From Anthonomus grandis grandis (lineage: Eukaryota; Arthropoda; Insecta; Coleoptera; Curculionidae): DNA of 64,000 nucleotides. Of the stretch, positions 44,041-54,945 are shown piece after piece (position 1 is the stretch's first letter; the number at the start of each line of letters is the position of its first letter). The DNA lies in the NCBI RefSeq assembly GCF_022605725.1, contig NC_065567.1:40527127-40591126 (forward strand). Direction: 5' to 3'. The notes beneath the pieces were generated by a model, which saw only the letters and a program-made list of their open reading frames with translations, searched no databases and had not been told where the DNA came from. Position numbers and translations under genes: made by a program.

Positions 44041-45601
44041 TAAATACTAAGCCTTGCTGAGACCCGTTGGCTAGCTTGTACGGATTGGCTTGGGGGGTTT
44101 ACGGTTGGCCCCCAAGGGTTACCATTGTTTTGGTAGGGTGTGGGTCTAAAAAGGTGGTTCATTGGGCGCCACACACGATTCGTAAGGTAAACCCACTAAC
44201 ATACCTCCGTGTGTAGGGACAGTGAGATAAATAAATTTGCATAAAATAAAAGATATCACAATTTATTGGTACCATTTCCTGGTGGTGTGGAACCTACTTG
44301 GTATTACTCGCTTGCCCCCTTTGTACTTTTAGGTAACTCAAAGTCAGCCTCAGTGTAAGGTAAATTCAGTACAGTTCAAATAAGCAGCTTATAATAATGG
44401 CAGATTAAATAGCTGATTGAATAAATCTTAAATAGAGCAGATTAAATACTGTCTGAATATAGCAGCCGATGACCTGAAATAAAATGCAAATTTCCTCATG
44501 CTTCAAAAACAATAAATATCTGACATTACATTAACAAAATTTTAAGGAAGGTGTTCAAATTAAAAAAACTACGAAAGGATTAAACTTAGAGTATATCCGT
44601 GGTACTCACCTTGGCTGTGGATTACCCCTTCTTAATTTAAAAAGAACCTCAAAAATACTGGCCGGCACTAAATATGGCCTAAGCCAACTTGAACGGTCGG
44701 CTGTTCAGATCACAAAGAAAGCTTAACGTGGTATCTTTAATAAAGAAACTCAAATGTAGATTCACCGGAACTCAAAAAATGACAGTGTCAAAAAATCCAC
44801 AGAAGGCCACCACCTAAGCGTGACGCTTTCAAATAATCAAATGACTATATTTTGCATAAATGAAAGTGTAATTATTCAAATTAAAGAAAAATATTGATAT
44901 TGACAATTTTTTATTAAATCCTAAAATAATGAAAATAAGTCCGACGAATCTACATTGTTGTGAAAACACAGCTTATTAAAAATATAGTAATTCCATCTGA
45001 TCTGACTACCTGCCCGCAATCCGTCAATGTTATGCCGGCCCATAAGGTCACCATAATAAGAAGATCACGAAATATTAACGTATAGTGAAATGTTCAAACA
45101 GACATTCCGAAACATGGGCAACCTGCACTCTGCCAAGTTAAACAGAGAAAAACTGAATTATTTTGTAAATAATATTGTAAACGAAAAATATAAAATAACG
45201 GCGAATGCCAGAAAATTCCAAGTAAGTTTCTGTAAATAGAGAATAACAAAATATTTACCAAATTACGTTATCGTAAGGTCATACATAACACAAAATTAAT
45301 ATGAATGATAAACCAAATCTTATCTAAATAACAAAATACCTAGTTATCTTAACAATTGCCGCATCACGATATAGAGAGTGAAGACCTTAAACACTATGCG
45401 TAGATGGTTGCCTAAAAGTATTGTTAAATAGCCAGTACCCAATGCCATCTATGCACACTCTGAGAAAGGGAATGGTACTATAGATTTTTAGGTTTCGCCA
45501 TTTTATAAGTAAAAGGGAACATTGAGGTTGTTACATTTGAAATTATTCTAACTTAAAATTGATATGTTTCAGTATTGTGACACAAGCTCCAGAAGTCATT
45601 A
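44041..45601. other. Unassigned region, no gene seen
   Basis: 44060-44340 is GC-richer and contains TGGCGCCC on the minus strand (44,184-44,195 region), which resembles a primer-binding site of the tRNA-Lys type, so an LTR of a minus-strand element may lie to its right. No LTR pair or coding text confirms this. 44,600-45,600 is featureless. Confidence 0.3.
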
Positions 45602-45728
45602 TTACCAGCAGAAGTCATTATTATAATTATAAAGGGTCATACAGTATTGTTTTGTTAGCAGCGGTAGATCCACTATAGAATTATTCTTTGCATCACCGTT
45701 CTTCTGTGATCTATATGGTAGGTATTCA
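45602..45728 (-). pseudogene. Distal part of an unknown ORF cut by gypsy copy 2
   Basis: On the minus strand the frame that is open at 53581-53382 continues here, across the gypsy insertion, as EYLPYRSQKNGDAKNN, VDLPLLTKQYCMTL and a stop at about 45602. A near copy of the LPYR-x-QKNGDAKNN block occurs on the plus strand at 61,700-61,744. I do not recognise the protein. It may be a host exon or part of a transposon. Confidence 0.45.
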
Positions 45729-46115
45729 TGTTATATGTTGAAATACAAAAGCACACACGTGTGTTATTTCGCAACGAACCAGAATCAGCAGTTCTAGGAA
45801 TTGTCAAAAATACCATTTCCGTCGATTAGCAAACCGGTGGCCTGATTCCTTTACCATGGGAACCGCTGACGCAGCTCTACTATTGTCTACGCCCGATGCT
45901 CCTACCATGGGAACCGCTGACACCGCTGTACTATTTTGTATAAATACAGCACACACAATAATTTTAAGTTAGTTCTGTAAGATTAATTTTAAGTTGTATA
46001 TTTAATCTATGTCCATTTGAATTTTAAAGTTTTAATAATTATATTAATGAAATAATAAATCCCTTATTAAATAAACCTATTTTAAAAAGCGAAATCGACT
46101 TTTAAAGTGATAACA
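45729..46115 (+). repeat. 5' LTR of gypsy copy 2
   Basis: 387 bp. Holds a likely TATA box (TATAAATACAGC, about 45938) and AATAAA signals near the 3' end (46052, 46071). It has 58 bases (about 45765-45822) that the 3' LTR lacks. Confidence 0.88.
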
Positions 46116-46117
46116 AT

Positions 46118-46134
46118 TGACGCAGTCGGTAGGA
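46118..46134 (+). other. Primer-binding site of gypsy copy 2
   Basis: TGACGCAGTCGGTAGGA follows the LTR after two bases. It is a one-base variant of the TGGCGCAGTCGGTAGGAT site common in insect gypsy elements. Confidence 0.7.
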
Positions 46135-46345
46135 TCCGTAAAACGTCAACAGAACAAGAGAATTCTAACTGTTAACGGCGGATTCCAATCCCTCAAACGG
46201 ACAACGGACCATCTTCAGGACTCCCAGAGAGCAAACAAGGCGTCCTCACTCATTGGCACAGGCAGTGGAACATCGTTGGAAAACCTTTGTTTGTTCTGAC
46301 CAATAGAGAACAAGACAACTCCAACCCAACCCAACCGCTAAACTA

Positions 46346-47555
46346 GATAATGAAGAAACAGAAATTGGACCCTATAAGCTTTCGGAGATATTTTCAATTA
46401 TCCCTGAGTATGAAGGTGATCAAATCTACTTAAACACCTTTATTAGTTCGTGCGATTGTGCAAATAATATGGCTATAAACGATCAAAAAACTTTACTCAC
46501 TCTATTTATAAAAAATAAACTTAAAGGCAGAGCTGCCCAACTAATAAATTCAACAAATCGTATGCAGAGATAAAGCAACTTCTTAATCTTCATTTTGGAG
46601 ATTCTAGAGATTTATCGTCTCTTATTCAAGACCTACAACGACTTAGGCAACTCTCAAATGAATCCCCTCTTACATTTTTCAATCGCTTAGAAATTCTAAA
46701 CTCATGCATTTTTATGCTTCCATACAAAAATCTTTACTAAATGCTGATCAAAAACTTGCTCAAAGCAATCTAATAGATACTATGGCTCTAAATACCCTTC
46801 TTACTGGTTTGGAACCTAGATTAGGCCAAATCATTCGTGCAGGAAATCCAAGAGATCTTTTAGATGCTCAATCGAGAATTCGTAGAGAACTGCAACTCTC
46901 TTATTTTGAAACCCAGAAACCTTCCCCTAGGGCGGTCATACTTCCAAAACCTCAACAACAAACTATTAGAAGACCTTTACTTCAACCACCTAAATGTTAT
47001 AATTGTGGCCGTATAGGACACTATACCAATGACCGTCGCGTTTCTCAAACACAGCGATCTAATTATTCTTATAACAATAATAATATTCATAACCAGAGTA
47101 TGCAACAAAGACCGAATACGAGTATACACCAGCCACAAGCTGAACGCTTTCCACCAACGCAGACTCATTACAAACGACCTCAACCTAGCTCAACTCAATA
47201 CTTCTTCCGTTTTTCCGGTATTCAGAAAAATCCAAACTATGTAGACAACAATCAACATCGTACCCATCATATGAATTCTATTAATTCTGATATACGAGAC
47301 TCCAACGAATATCATAATAATCAAGAATCCCACTTAGAAGAGGATCAGAATTATTATTCTTATAATAACCAAAACGAGGAAATTAGTCAAGACACCGTAA
47401 TACCTGAAAGCGACTACCAAAATTTTCGGGCACTTTCAGATCAAAACCACCCTCCGGAAGACAACAACCTATTATACATCCAAAATACTATTCAAACATT
47501 GAACCTAGACGACTTGAACCCACACCTGAACTTCCCCGAACAAAAGTTTCTCTAA
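46346..47555 (+). pseudogene. gag: Gag of gypsy copy 2
   Basis: The frame opens near 46346 (EIGPYKLSEIFSIIPEYEGD), shifts at about 46560 and again at about 46700, and then runs clean for 283 codons (46704-47555). Capsid-type blocks include KNKLKGRAAQLI and TLLTGLEPRLGQIIRAGNP. A nucleocapsid knuckle CYNCGRIGHYTND lacks its last Cys, which is Arg (CGT; a Cys codon TGT is one change away). The C-terminus is Asn/Gln/His-rich. It ends inside the protease frame (-1 phase). Confidence 0.78.
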
Positions 47556-48133
47556 ATCCACTTCTTACCGTCAATGCGAAAAATTTATATTACATTAAAG
47601 ATGCTTCCAATACCTTTAAACTTTTAATAGACACGGGAGCAGGAATATCGATTTTCAAAAAACATATTGCAACACAATTCTCCCATAGATTTAAAGAAAA
47701 TATTACCATACACGGCATAACCAACCAAAAATTGCAAATTACCGAATCCACTGTAGTTTCTTTTAATGCAAAAGACCCGCATAAAGTTTTCATTTTTAAC
47801 CTGGACATAGAATTCGATGGAATTTTAGGTCTTGATTTTCTAGAACATAATCAATGCACAATTGATTTGAATACAAAACAACTTTTTACAAATTTTAAAA
47901 CAATACCCTTGCATAAAGCAACTTCCAACACCCTTCCATCCGAAGTTCAACCCTCTTCAAATACAATTTCAATTGACGCACGCACCGAAAAAATGTTTAA
48001 ATTAAAATGTCATCTTTCGAATACCGATGCTGTCTTATTAGGACAAGAAAAAGTAAACGTTAGGCTTCCTCATGCCCTAATACACGTCAATGAAAAAGGT
48101 GAATTAATGCAAATGCAATTCCTAAGACAATAA
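47552..48133 (+). CDS. pol: Aspartic protease part of Pol, gypsy copy 2
   Basis: Frame in the -1 phase to gag, overlapping its end. Active site LLIDTGAGISIF at about 47627-47660, second block GILGLDFLEHNQCTID at about 47819-47870. The frame ends with TAA at 48131-48133; the RT continues in the next frame, so a one-base indel lies close to there. Role: cleavage of Gag and Gag-Pol. Confidence 0.72.
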   Translation, partial: LNPLLTVNAKNLYYIKDASNTFKLLIDTGAGISIFKKHIATQFSHRFKENITIHGITNQKLQITESTVVSFNAKDPHKVFIFNLDIEFDGILGLDFLEHNQCTIDLNTKQLFTNFKTIPLHKATSNTLPSEVQPSSNTISIDARTEKMFKLKCHLSNTDAVLLGQEKVNVRLPHALIHVNEKGELMQMQFLRQ

Positions 48134-48141
48134 ATTTCTCC

Positions 48142-49640
48142 GATTTAACCGTAGAAACTTTAGATTCATCGAATCCAATCATGAGCCTCAATGCACAAGA
48201 CAATGTCATACCCGAACCAATAGACAGAAGGCATATAATAAAAGATCAATTAAGAACTGAACATCTTAACCCGGAAGAAGAAGAAGCTATAATAGAAATC
48301 TGCTTGGAATTTGAAGATATTTTCTATCTCGAAGGAGACACCTTCACATTTACCAACGAAGTTAAACATGTAATCGAAACCAATAACACCAGACCGATCT
48401 TTACCAAATCTTATAGGTACCCACAAATCCATAAAGAAGAAGGGAAAACACAGGTAGGAAAAATGTTAGACCAAGGCATCATACGACATCATCATCACCC
48501 TGGTCTTCACCTGTTTGGGTTGTACCTAAGAAATTGGATGCGTCAGGAAAACAAAAATGGCGTGTCGTCATCGATTACAGGAAATTAAACGAATTCACCG
48601 TAGATGACAAATACCCTCTACCGAACATATCTGACCTATTGGATCAATTAGGAAAATGCCAATATTTCTCCACTCTCGACCTTGCTTCTGGTTTCCATCA
48701 GATCGAGATAGATCCAAAAGATATTCCCAAAACGGCTTTCTCAGTAGACAATGGCCATTACGAATTCATTCGTATGCCATTCGGCTTAAAAAATGCCCGT
48801 CCACATTCCAACGTGTCATGGACAACATCCTTTTGGGCATCCATAATGAACGTTGTCTAGTCTACATGGACGACATTATTATCTATTCTCCCACCGTTCA
48901 CGAACATCTTGAACGTCTTAAAGAAGTATTACGTCTTCAACGAGCAAACCTAAAAATTCAACCGGACAAATGCGAATTCCTCCGCAAAGAAGTCGCATAC
49001 CTAGGACACCTAGTCACTAAAGATGGTGTTAAACCTAACCCTTCTAAAGTCGACTGTATTCAAAACTTCCCGGAACGTAAAACACCAAAAGAGATAAAAT
49101 CTTTCTTAGGTCTCGCCGGTTATTATCGTCGCTTCATACCCAACTTTGCCAAGATCTCGAAACCACTCACCAAGTTACTTCAAAAAGATACAAAATTTTT
49201 CTTCGATTCAGAATGCAAAATATCCTTTAACGAATTAAAACAAGCATTAATTTTAGACCCTTTACCAAGAAACCTTTCTTACTTACTACCGGTGCGAGCG
49301 CATTTGCAATAGGTGCTGTCCTTTCCCAAGGGCCCATTGGCAAAGACCTTCCAATAGCATTTGCCTCGAGAACCCTCTGTAGCGCTGAAACCAAATACTT
49401 AACCATCGAAAGAGAACTACTCGCTATCGTATAGGCTGTTAAACACTTCCGCCCTTATTTCTTTGGCCGAAAATTCACTTTAATAACTGATCATCGACCT
49501 CTAACTTGGCTATTTTCTATCAAAGATCCAGGTAGCAGATTAGCTAGATGGCGTCTAAAACTTGCGGAATACACATACCATATCGAACACAAACACGGAA
49601 AAATAAATAAGAATGCCGATGCCCTCTCCAGAATAAGAAT
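48142..49640 (+). pseudogene. pol: Reverse transcriptase/RNase H, gypsy copy 2
   Basis: Three frames carry it: 48142-48588 (RYPQIHKEE, MLDQGIIR), 48534-48860 (RVVIDYRKLNEFTV, FSTLDLASGFHQIEI, MPFGLKN) and up to 49312 (LVYMDDIIIYS with the catalytic Asp pair, AYLGHLVTKDGVKPNP, FLGLAGYYRRFIP). RNase H follows at 49,285-49,640 (TGASAFAIGAVLSQG, FGRKFTLITDHRPL, HGKINKNADALSR) with a TAG at about 49431 in place of the Trp of AIVWA-type text. All catalytic motifs remain visible, unlike in copy 1. Confidence 0.82.
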
Positions 49641-49659
49641 TAATTATTTTGAAGAATGT

Positions 49660-51190
49660 GTCTCGATGCAATCCAAAATAAAGGTTTTTGCATCCAATGA
49701 AAATACATCTAAAGAAGAAAAGAGAGAAGAAGAAGAAAACCCATGTCTCCCTGCTACAGATGATTTCGAAGAAACCGAAGAGTATATGGTATAAGAATAT
49801 AATAAATTTACAAAACTTTACAAGATGACATCTTTACTAGATTATTCCAAAATAGAAATATCAAATAACCAACTCTTAGATAAATCCCTTTAAAAATATA
49901 ATTTCCTTTTTTGGCAAAATAAATTACAAAACTTACATCATGAAATAATGGAAGATATACTTGAAGAACACTTTGATATCAGATCTTCTAGTATTAACAT
50001 CGTCCATAGCAAATCAGTTAAGAATAGGAAATACTTCATAGTTCTACTACCTTATAACCTGGAAACAGTAGTTCCACATCTATTTTATACATTATATAGG
50101 GATAGACACGAATTTGATGACTGAAACTTACTGTATAGAAAACAATTTAGAACTACCCATTTTAGAATTATTTAGCTTTATATTTGCCGACAAAGAAATT
50201 AAAATAAGAATTTGCGACGATTTAGTTCGAATCCCAGACAAAGATGAAATACCAGAAATTCTAGATCATTATCACCGGGGAAAAGCGAATCTCCACCGAG
50301 GAATCAACGAAACCATAAGACGAATCAAAGAAAAATACACTTGGTCCCATCTTTCTAAAGATGTCGAGCAATTTCTGAAAAATTGTGAAACATGCCAAAA
50401 AACCAAAATTTGCCGGAAAAACTTAAGTAAACCATTAGTTTTAATAGAAACCCCGAAGACCCCTTTTGAAAGAATTAACATCGACGTTTTCGAGTACCCA
50501 ACAAGAAACCACGCATTAACAATTCGAGATGAACTAACCAAGTTTACACAAGCCTACCCTATTGAAAATAAAACGGCTAAGACCATAGTTGATACATTGC
50601 GATTACGGACCCGAATTTAACAACACGTTGTTAAAAGATCTTTGTCGCTTATTTGACATCAAATTAACATTCTCTAGTGTTAGTCATCCCCAATCAAACG
50701 GATCTATTTAACGATTTCATGCAACCCTTTCCGAAATGATTCGTGCTAACTACGCCGATAACCCCGATGAACATCCTTTTCAAGTACTACCCTATGCGGA
50801 AATATGTTACAATAATACTCGCAATAAAACGCATGGATTTACTCCATATGAACTCATTTTCGGACATACTTCAAGTCGGTCCCCTGAAAATTTATACAAT
50901 CAAAAAGAACTAATATCTAAATATATTAGAGATCTTAATAATTGAATGGACTTTTACTATAAACAAGCCCGCCAAAGAACTGAAACACAAAAGGAAAAAG
51001 CAAAGGCAATACACAATGAACATGTATCAAAACAGTGAAAGAATCTCAAATTAAGTCTAATGCTGAAAACCTTTTTAATGGCCCTTTCGAAATAATTGAA
51101 ATTTTCCAAAACTCCGCAAAACTATTAAACCTCGACACAAACCAATTTTCAAAAATTAATTTCGACAGATTAAAACCCTACTCTGAATAA
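49660..51190 (+). pseudogene. pol: Integrase, gypsy copy 2
   Basis: After a Glu-rich linker, 50114-50620 contains the zinc-binding HHCC part (YHRGKANLHRG ... CETCQKTK) and the first core block with INIDVFEY. A gap and shift follow before DYGPEFNN (second Asp, about 50600). The third catalytic residue is lost: the block QSNGSI is followed by TAA (50709-50711) where Glu is expected. The post-core YNNTRNKTHGFTPYELIFG is at 50810-50862. A polar tail runs to 51190. Confidence 0.78.
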
Positions 51191-51225
51191 ATTTACTTCT
51201 TTTCAGATTCTGCGGCCTGTTCGCA

Positions 51226-53010
51226 ATGTCCATATCCCAAACATTCCTAACCCCTATAAACAACACCATAGGAATCTTTCTCCATGAAGAGGGAAACATA
51301 AAAATTTCAAATAACAAATGGACTCTCTTAGTCTATAAAGACTTACTTCTAATAAAACAAGCAATATCAAAGAACGAAATTATTTTAAACCATCTATTAG
51401 ATAATTTTTACAATGTACAGACCCCTAAAATGACTATTTTTAAAACAGAAGTCCAAACCCACATAAGTCTTCTTAGCCAAATTTCCGACTCAGTAAATTT
51501 AAAATTTAAAGAAATCATTGCCGACACCAAAAATTATTCCTTCAGAGAAAAACGTGGTTTTATAAACGGAATTGGTACCATCTGGAAATCCATTACTGGT
51601 AACCTAGATGCCTCTGATGGTGAATACTTCAATAGTTGCATCGAAAAAATTGCCTGTGACGAAACGCAAATTAAATCCCTGATGAAAAATCAAATATCGG
51701 TTACTACTTCTGTAATTAAGAACTTAAATTCTAAAACCATCAAAGATTCTATCTTACTGATACTACCAGTTATTATGCTGCGAAAATAGGAGTTCTTGAC
51801 ACTTGTGAATCTCTTATGGAGAGCTATGCCTTTATTGAAGACTCCTTAAATGATATTCTAAATGCTATCACCATTGCACGACTAAAAATTCTACATAGTT
51901 CCATTATCACGCCAATTGATTTGATCAGCTCTCCTAAACAAATCTCTCAAGCAATAAATAAAAACAATCTGCCCTTACCAGTCTATTCATGTAATATTGC
52001 TCAATATCTCACCATAATTGAATTAGAAGCATATCAATCTGACTCGAAAATAGTTTTGATTCTTAAAATTCCTCTTGTAGAACCAGAAACTTATACCTAT
52101 ATCAGATAATAGAACTGGATTTCATCACATCATTTCAATAACACAGAAATATATTGCGGGAGATGATGATTCGATACTTTACGTTTCTTTGCAAAATTTG
52201 GAACACTGTAATAGCTTAGGACGAAGTCAGGAAATCTGCCTGGACACACTACCTCATCCAATCGATAGAGATGCAATTTGTGAAGCACAACTCTTGAAGC
52301 AAAACGCCCAACTATTACCACAAACCTGCCAGGTTAACGTTCTCCTAGCCAAAGGTTATAACGTCCAAAATATAGACCAAAACTTATGGTTGATTCCACT
52401 GTCTGATCCACTACCCATCACCATTAAATGTATAGGAAAAGAACCCTCCTTTAGTATCGCTAATCTAAATAGTATCCCGCAACTTCAACCCTCTAGTACA
52501 GCCTTCATTGGTAGCACCAGAGTTCAAGCAAAATATATTGTTGAAACCTATCAAAATATCAGGTATAAAAATCAGCCCGTACTTATTCCCTACAAATGTT
52601 GTGAGCATTTACCAACTAAAAAATATATCCCAGATCTTCAACCTTTAAAACTAAATAAGATCGATACAGACGATCTCAATATTGCTCAACACAAACTGGA
52701 TCAATACTCTGAAAATTTGGAACAAATGATACAACAACCTTCAATAAATCAACACATCTCCTGGTTTACTATTACTTCAATCACCCTAATTGTCCTTTTC
52801 GTTGCCATTTACATTTGGATAAAATGTAAACGCAAGAGACAACCGATGCTAACGATGAGTACCACTTCGACAGATGACTTCCCATCAAGCTCGAGAATTC
52901 ATAACCGCAAACTCCAAAACTTTGGACTCAGCGGCATCCTCCCCAGAAGAAGACCTGCCGTTCATCCTGATGACTCCCCCGAGGACTCCACAGAGTTGAC
53001 CTTGCCCTAA
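51226..53010 (+). pseudogene. env: Env-like fusion protein, gypsy copy 2
   Basis: Envelope gene related to baculovirus F proteins. 51226-51789 contains a furin-type site REKRG followed by FINGIGTIWKSITGNLDASDG, the fusion-peptide block of errantivirus Env. A shift near 51790 leads to 51816-52109, and another near 52110 to 52189-53010, which has the Cys-containing ectodomain, a membrane-spanning segment (SWFTITSITLIVLFVAIYIW, about 52763-52822) and a basic then acidic cytoplasmic tail. Two frameshifts are therefore the only visible damage. Confidence 0.8.
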
Positions 53011-53037
53011 AAAGTTGCTGCAAGGTATCAACTTTTA

Positions 53038-53052
53038 ACTAAATGAGGGAGC
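53038..53052 (+). other. Polypurine tract of gypsy copy 2
   Basis: AAATGAGGGAGC lies right before the 3' LTR and would prime plus-strand DNA synthesis. Confidence 0.6.
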
Positions 53053-53381
53053 TGTTATATGTTGAAATACAAAACCACACACGTGTGTCGATTAGCAAAC
53101 CGGTGGCCTGATTCCTTTACCATGGGAACCGCTGACGCAGCTCTACCATTGTCTACGTCCGATGCTCCTACCATGAGAACCGCTGACACCGCTGTACTAT
53201 TTTGTATAAATACAGCACACATAATAATTTTAAGTTAGTTCTGTAAGATTAATTTTAAGTTGTATATTTAATCTATGTCCATTTAAATTTTGAAGCTTTA
53301 ATAATTATATTAATTAAATAATAATTCCCTTATTAAATAAACCTTTTTTAAAAGGCGAAATCGACTTTTAAAGTGATAACA
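53053..53381 (+). repeat. 3' LTR of gypsy copy 2
   Basis: 329 bp, nearly identical to the 5' LTR apart from the missing 58-bp block after ACACGTGTGT. Confidence 0.9.
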
Positions 53382-53581
53382 TTCATATTTTAATGAGTTA
53401 CGCACTGTGTTAAAAGTAAACACACTTTTTTGGTGGCCATGCATTCCAGGTCCTAGCCTTAGTTCAAATTTAAGTGCCTTCACGTACGGTGTTTCATTTT
53501 TCTTAGTGTTATCATTTCGGTCGAAAATTGTTAAATTTAGATCGTGTTTATTGTAAAGTGCTGCCATTATGCCGAGTGCCT
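53382..53581 (-). pseudogene. Proximal part of an unknown ORF cut by gypsy copy 2
   Basis: Minus-strand exon-like frame that begins at an acceptor (TTTCTTTTTTCAG, about 53582-53594) and reads ALGIMAALYNKHDLNL, FDRNDNTKKNETPY, LRLGPGMHGHQKSVF and NTVRNSLKYE before meeting the gypsy LTR. It continues on the other side at 45728. The balanced composition and the splice acceptor suggest a true exon. Family unknown. Confidence 0.45.
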
Positions 53582-53709
53582 GAAAAAAGAAAGTTTTATA
53601 GGAATAAACTGACATGCGAAGAAAATTTGCACGCTTGGAAAGACAAAAAAAAATTGGATCAATAGATCAAAAATAATTATTTATTTGAGACATCTTATGT
53701 ACAAAATTA

Positions 53710-53870
53710 TAACGGGTGTAGTTATCTTGACTGCTAAAGCCCTGAAATATTTTATTTCTTAAAAATTAGTATTACGAAATTAATAGCGTGGTTATTTTAA
53801 CAAAAAGGTCCATTTACACTAATTGTGTTATAATTTCTATTGGGTGTGGTCATTTTGACTGCGTAAGCCC
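53710..53870. repeat. Weak direct repeat pair
   Basis: GGGTGTAGTTATCTTGACTG (about 53719) and GGGTGTGGTCATTTTGACTG (about 53845), each followed by C-TAAGCCCT, lie 126 bases apart. They could belong to the terminal repeat of the DIRS-type element. Confidence 0.4.
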
Positions 53871-54130
53871 TTACTTATAACTAATAAAGAAATAAATTTG
53901 TAAAGAAATCATTATAATTAAGCAATTTTATGGTATTTTGCTACGTGTTACAGCTTTCTTTTTACGATTTAAGATTCCACTGAAAGTTCAGAATCGGAAT
54001 CGGAAAGAGTGCTGCACACAGCGCAGAATACAGAATTGCCTAGAGAGTGTTCGGACTAAAGTATACAGTTGATTGTACCAGAAGAAAATCATTTAGATGA
54101 ACGCCAAGATCCTAAACAGCTCCAGGGGTT

Positions 54131-54945
54131 CTAAATTTTACGGAACTGCTGGGTAAAAATCCAATCGCGGCGACTATCAAGGACCCTAAATTACATGAAG
54201 AATTAGTAGCTAGATGGTCTACATTTTTAACTGCTAGAATTTCATTGGAGATGCCCAAAGATTTAATTGCTAAATATCCGTGTCCAGAAAATTGCCCCCA
54301 CTTTTCTCCTCCAAAACTAAATGAGAAAATTAATTCTATATTAATGCCTCAGATAGCAAAAATTATAGATTTTTCATTGCATTACAAGAGCAACTTTGTG
54401 CGGGTCTTTTAGTAGTTGGTTCTATTTTAACGGAAAAATGGAAGCAGCGCTCAGTAGCAGTATCCAATTAATTTAACAGTTGTCGGATGCTTCTTTACTT
54501 TTTCTAAATGTACAAATGCCATATCTGTAAAAAAGATATTTAAAATAAATCCACTAATTAGCTACGAGGAACAGCTGCTCCACATAGTGTAATAGATGAA
54601 TACTTATTTAGCAGTGAGTTTGTGACTAAAATTAAGTCATGTCAGATCGTGATACAAACGGGGCAGAGCCTGAAAAAGCCAAGCAAGAAAGTTGTTATGC
54701 CGACTACTCAGGAGCTTGGACGATCGGGGATCAACTTTTTTAAACTTCAAGCCCCTTCATTACAGGACCAAGAAAAAACAGGAGAACCAACAGGGGGAGG
54801 GGAGGACAGGCTGCTGGAGGAGAGCATCATCTTCAACCGGGAATCGTCCTCGTCAGACTTATCGGAGATCCACGAACTCCACGCGATAGAGGTACCAAAA
54901 TTAACCATCGCTGGTAGATTAAAAAACTTTAAGAGTCAATGGTGA
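54131..54945 (+). pseudogene. Gag-like protein of the DIRS-type element
   Basis: Frames read LNFTELLGKNPIAA, LVARWSTFLTARISLEMPKD and YPCPENCPHFSPPKLN (54131-54360), then ALQEQLCAGLLVVGSILTEK (about 54375-54435), followed by 54622-54945. The order with the YPCPENC block and the C-terminal part ahead of the RT matches Gag of DIRS/Ngaro elements. Several stops and shifts. Confidence 0.6.

Larger units (their letters stand above)
45729..53381 (+). mobile_element. Ty3/gypsy errantivirus-like element, copy 2 (full length)
   Basis: A 7.65-kb element with 5' LTR 45729-46115, primer-binding site, gag, pro, RT/RNase H, integrase, env, polypurine tract and 3' LTR 53053-53381. The LTRs begin TGTTATATG and end GATAACA; TTCA occurs on both sides (45725-45728, 53382-53385) as the target duplication. 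The LTRs are very similar apart from a 58-bp block, so the insertion is fairly young, yet every long gene has shifts or stops. It interrupts a minus-strand open frame. Confidence 0.9.

Noticed and set aside
50272..50541. 89-codon minus-strand open frame
   Set aside because: Antisense shadow of the gypsy integrase zinc-binding region.
54692..54889. 65-codon Arg-rich frame
   Set aside because: Overlaps the gag-like frame of the DIRS element, whose end leads into the RT; taken as a shadow.
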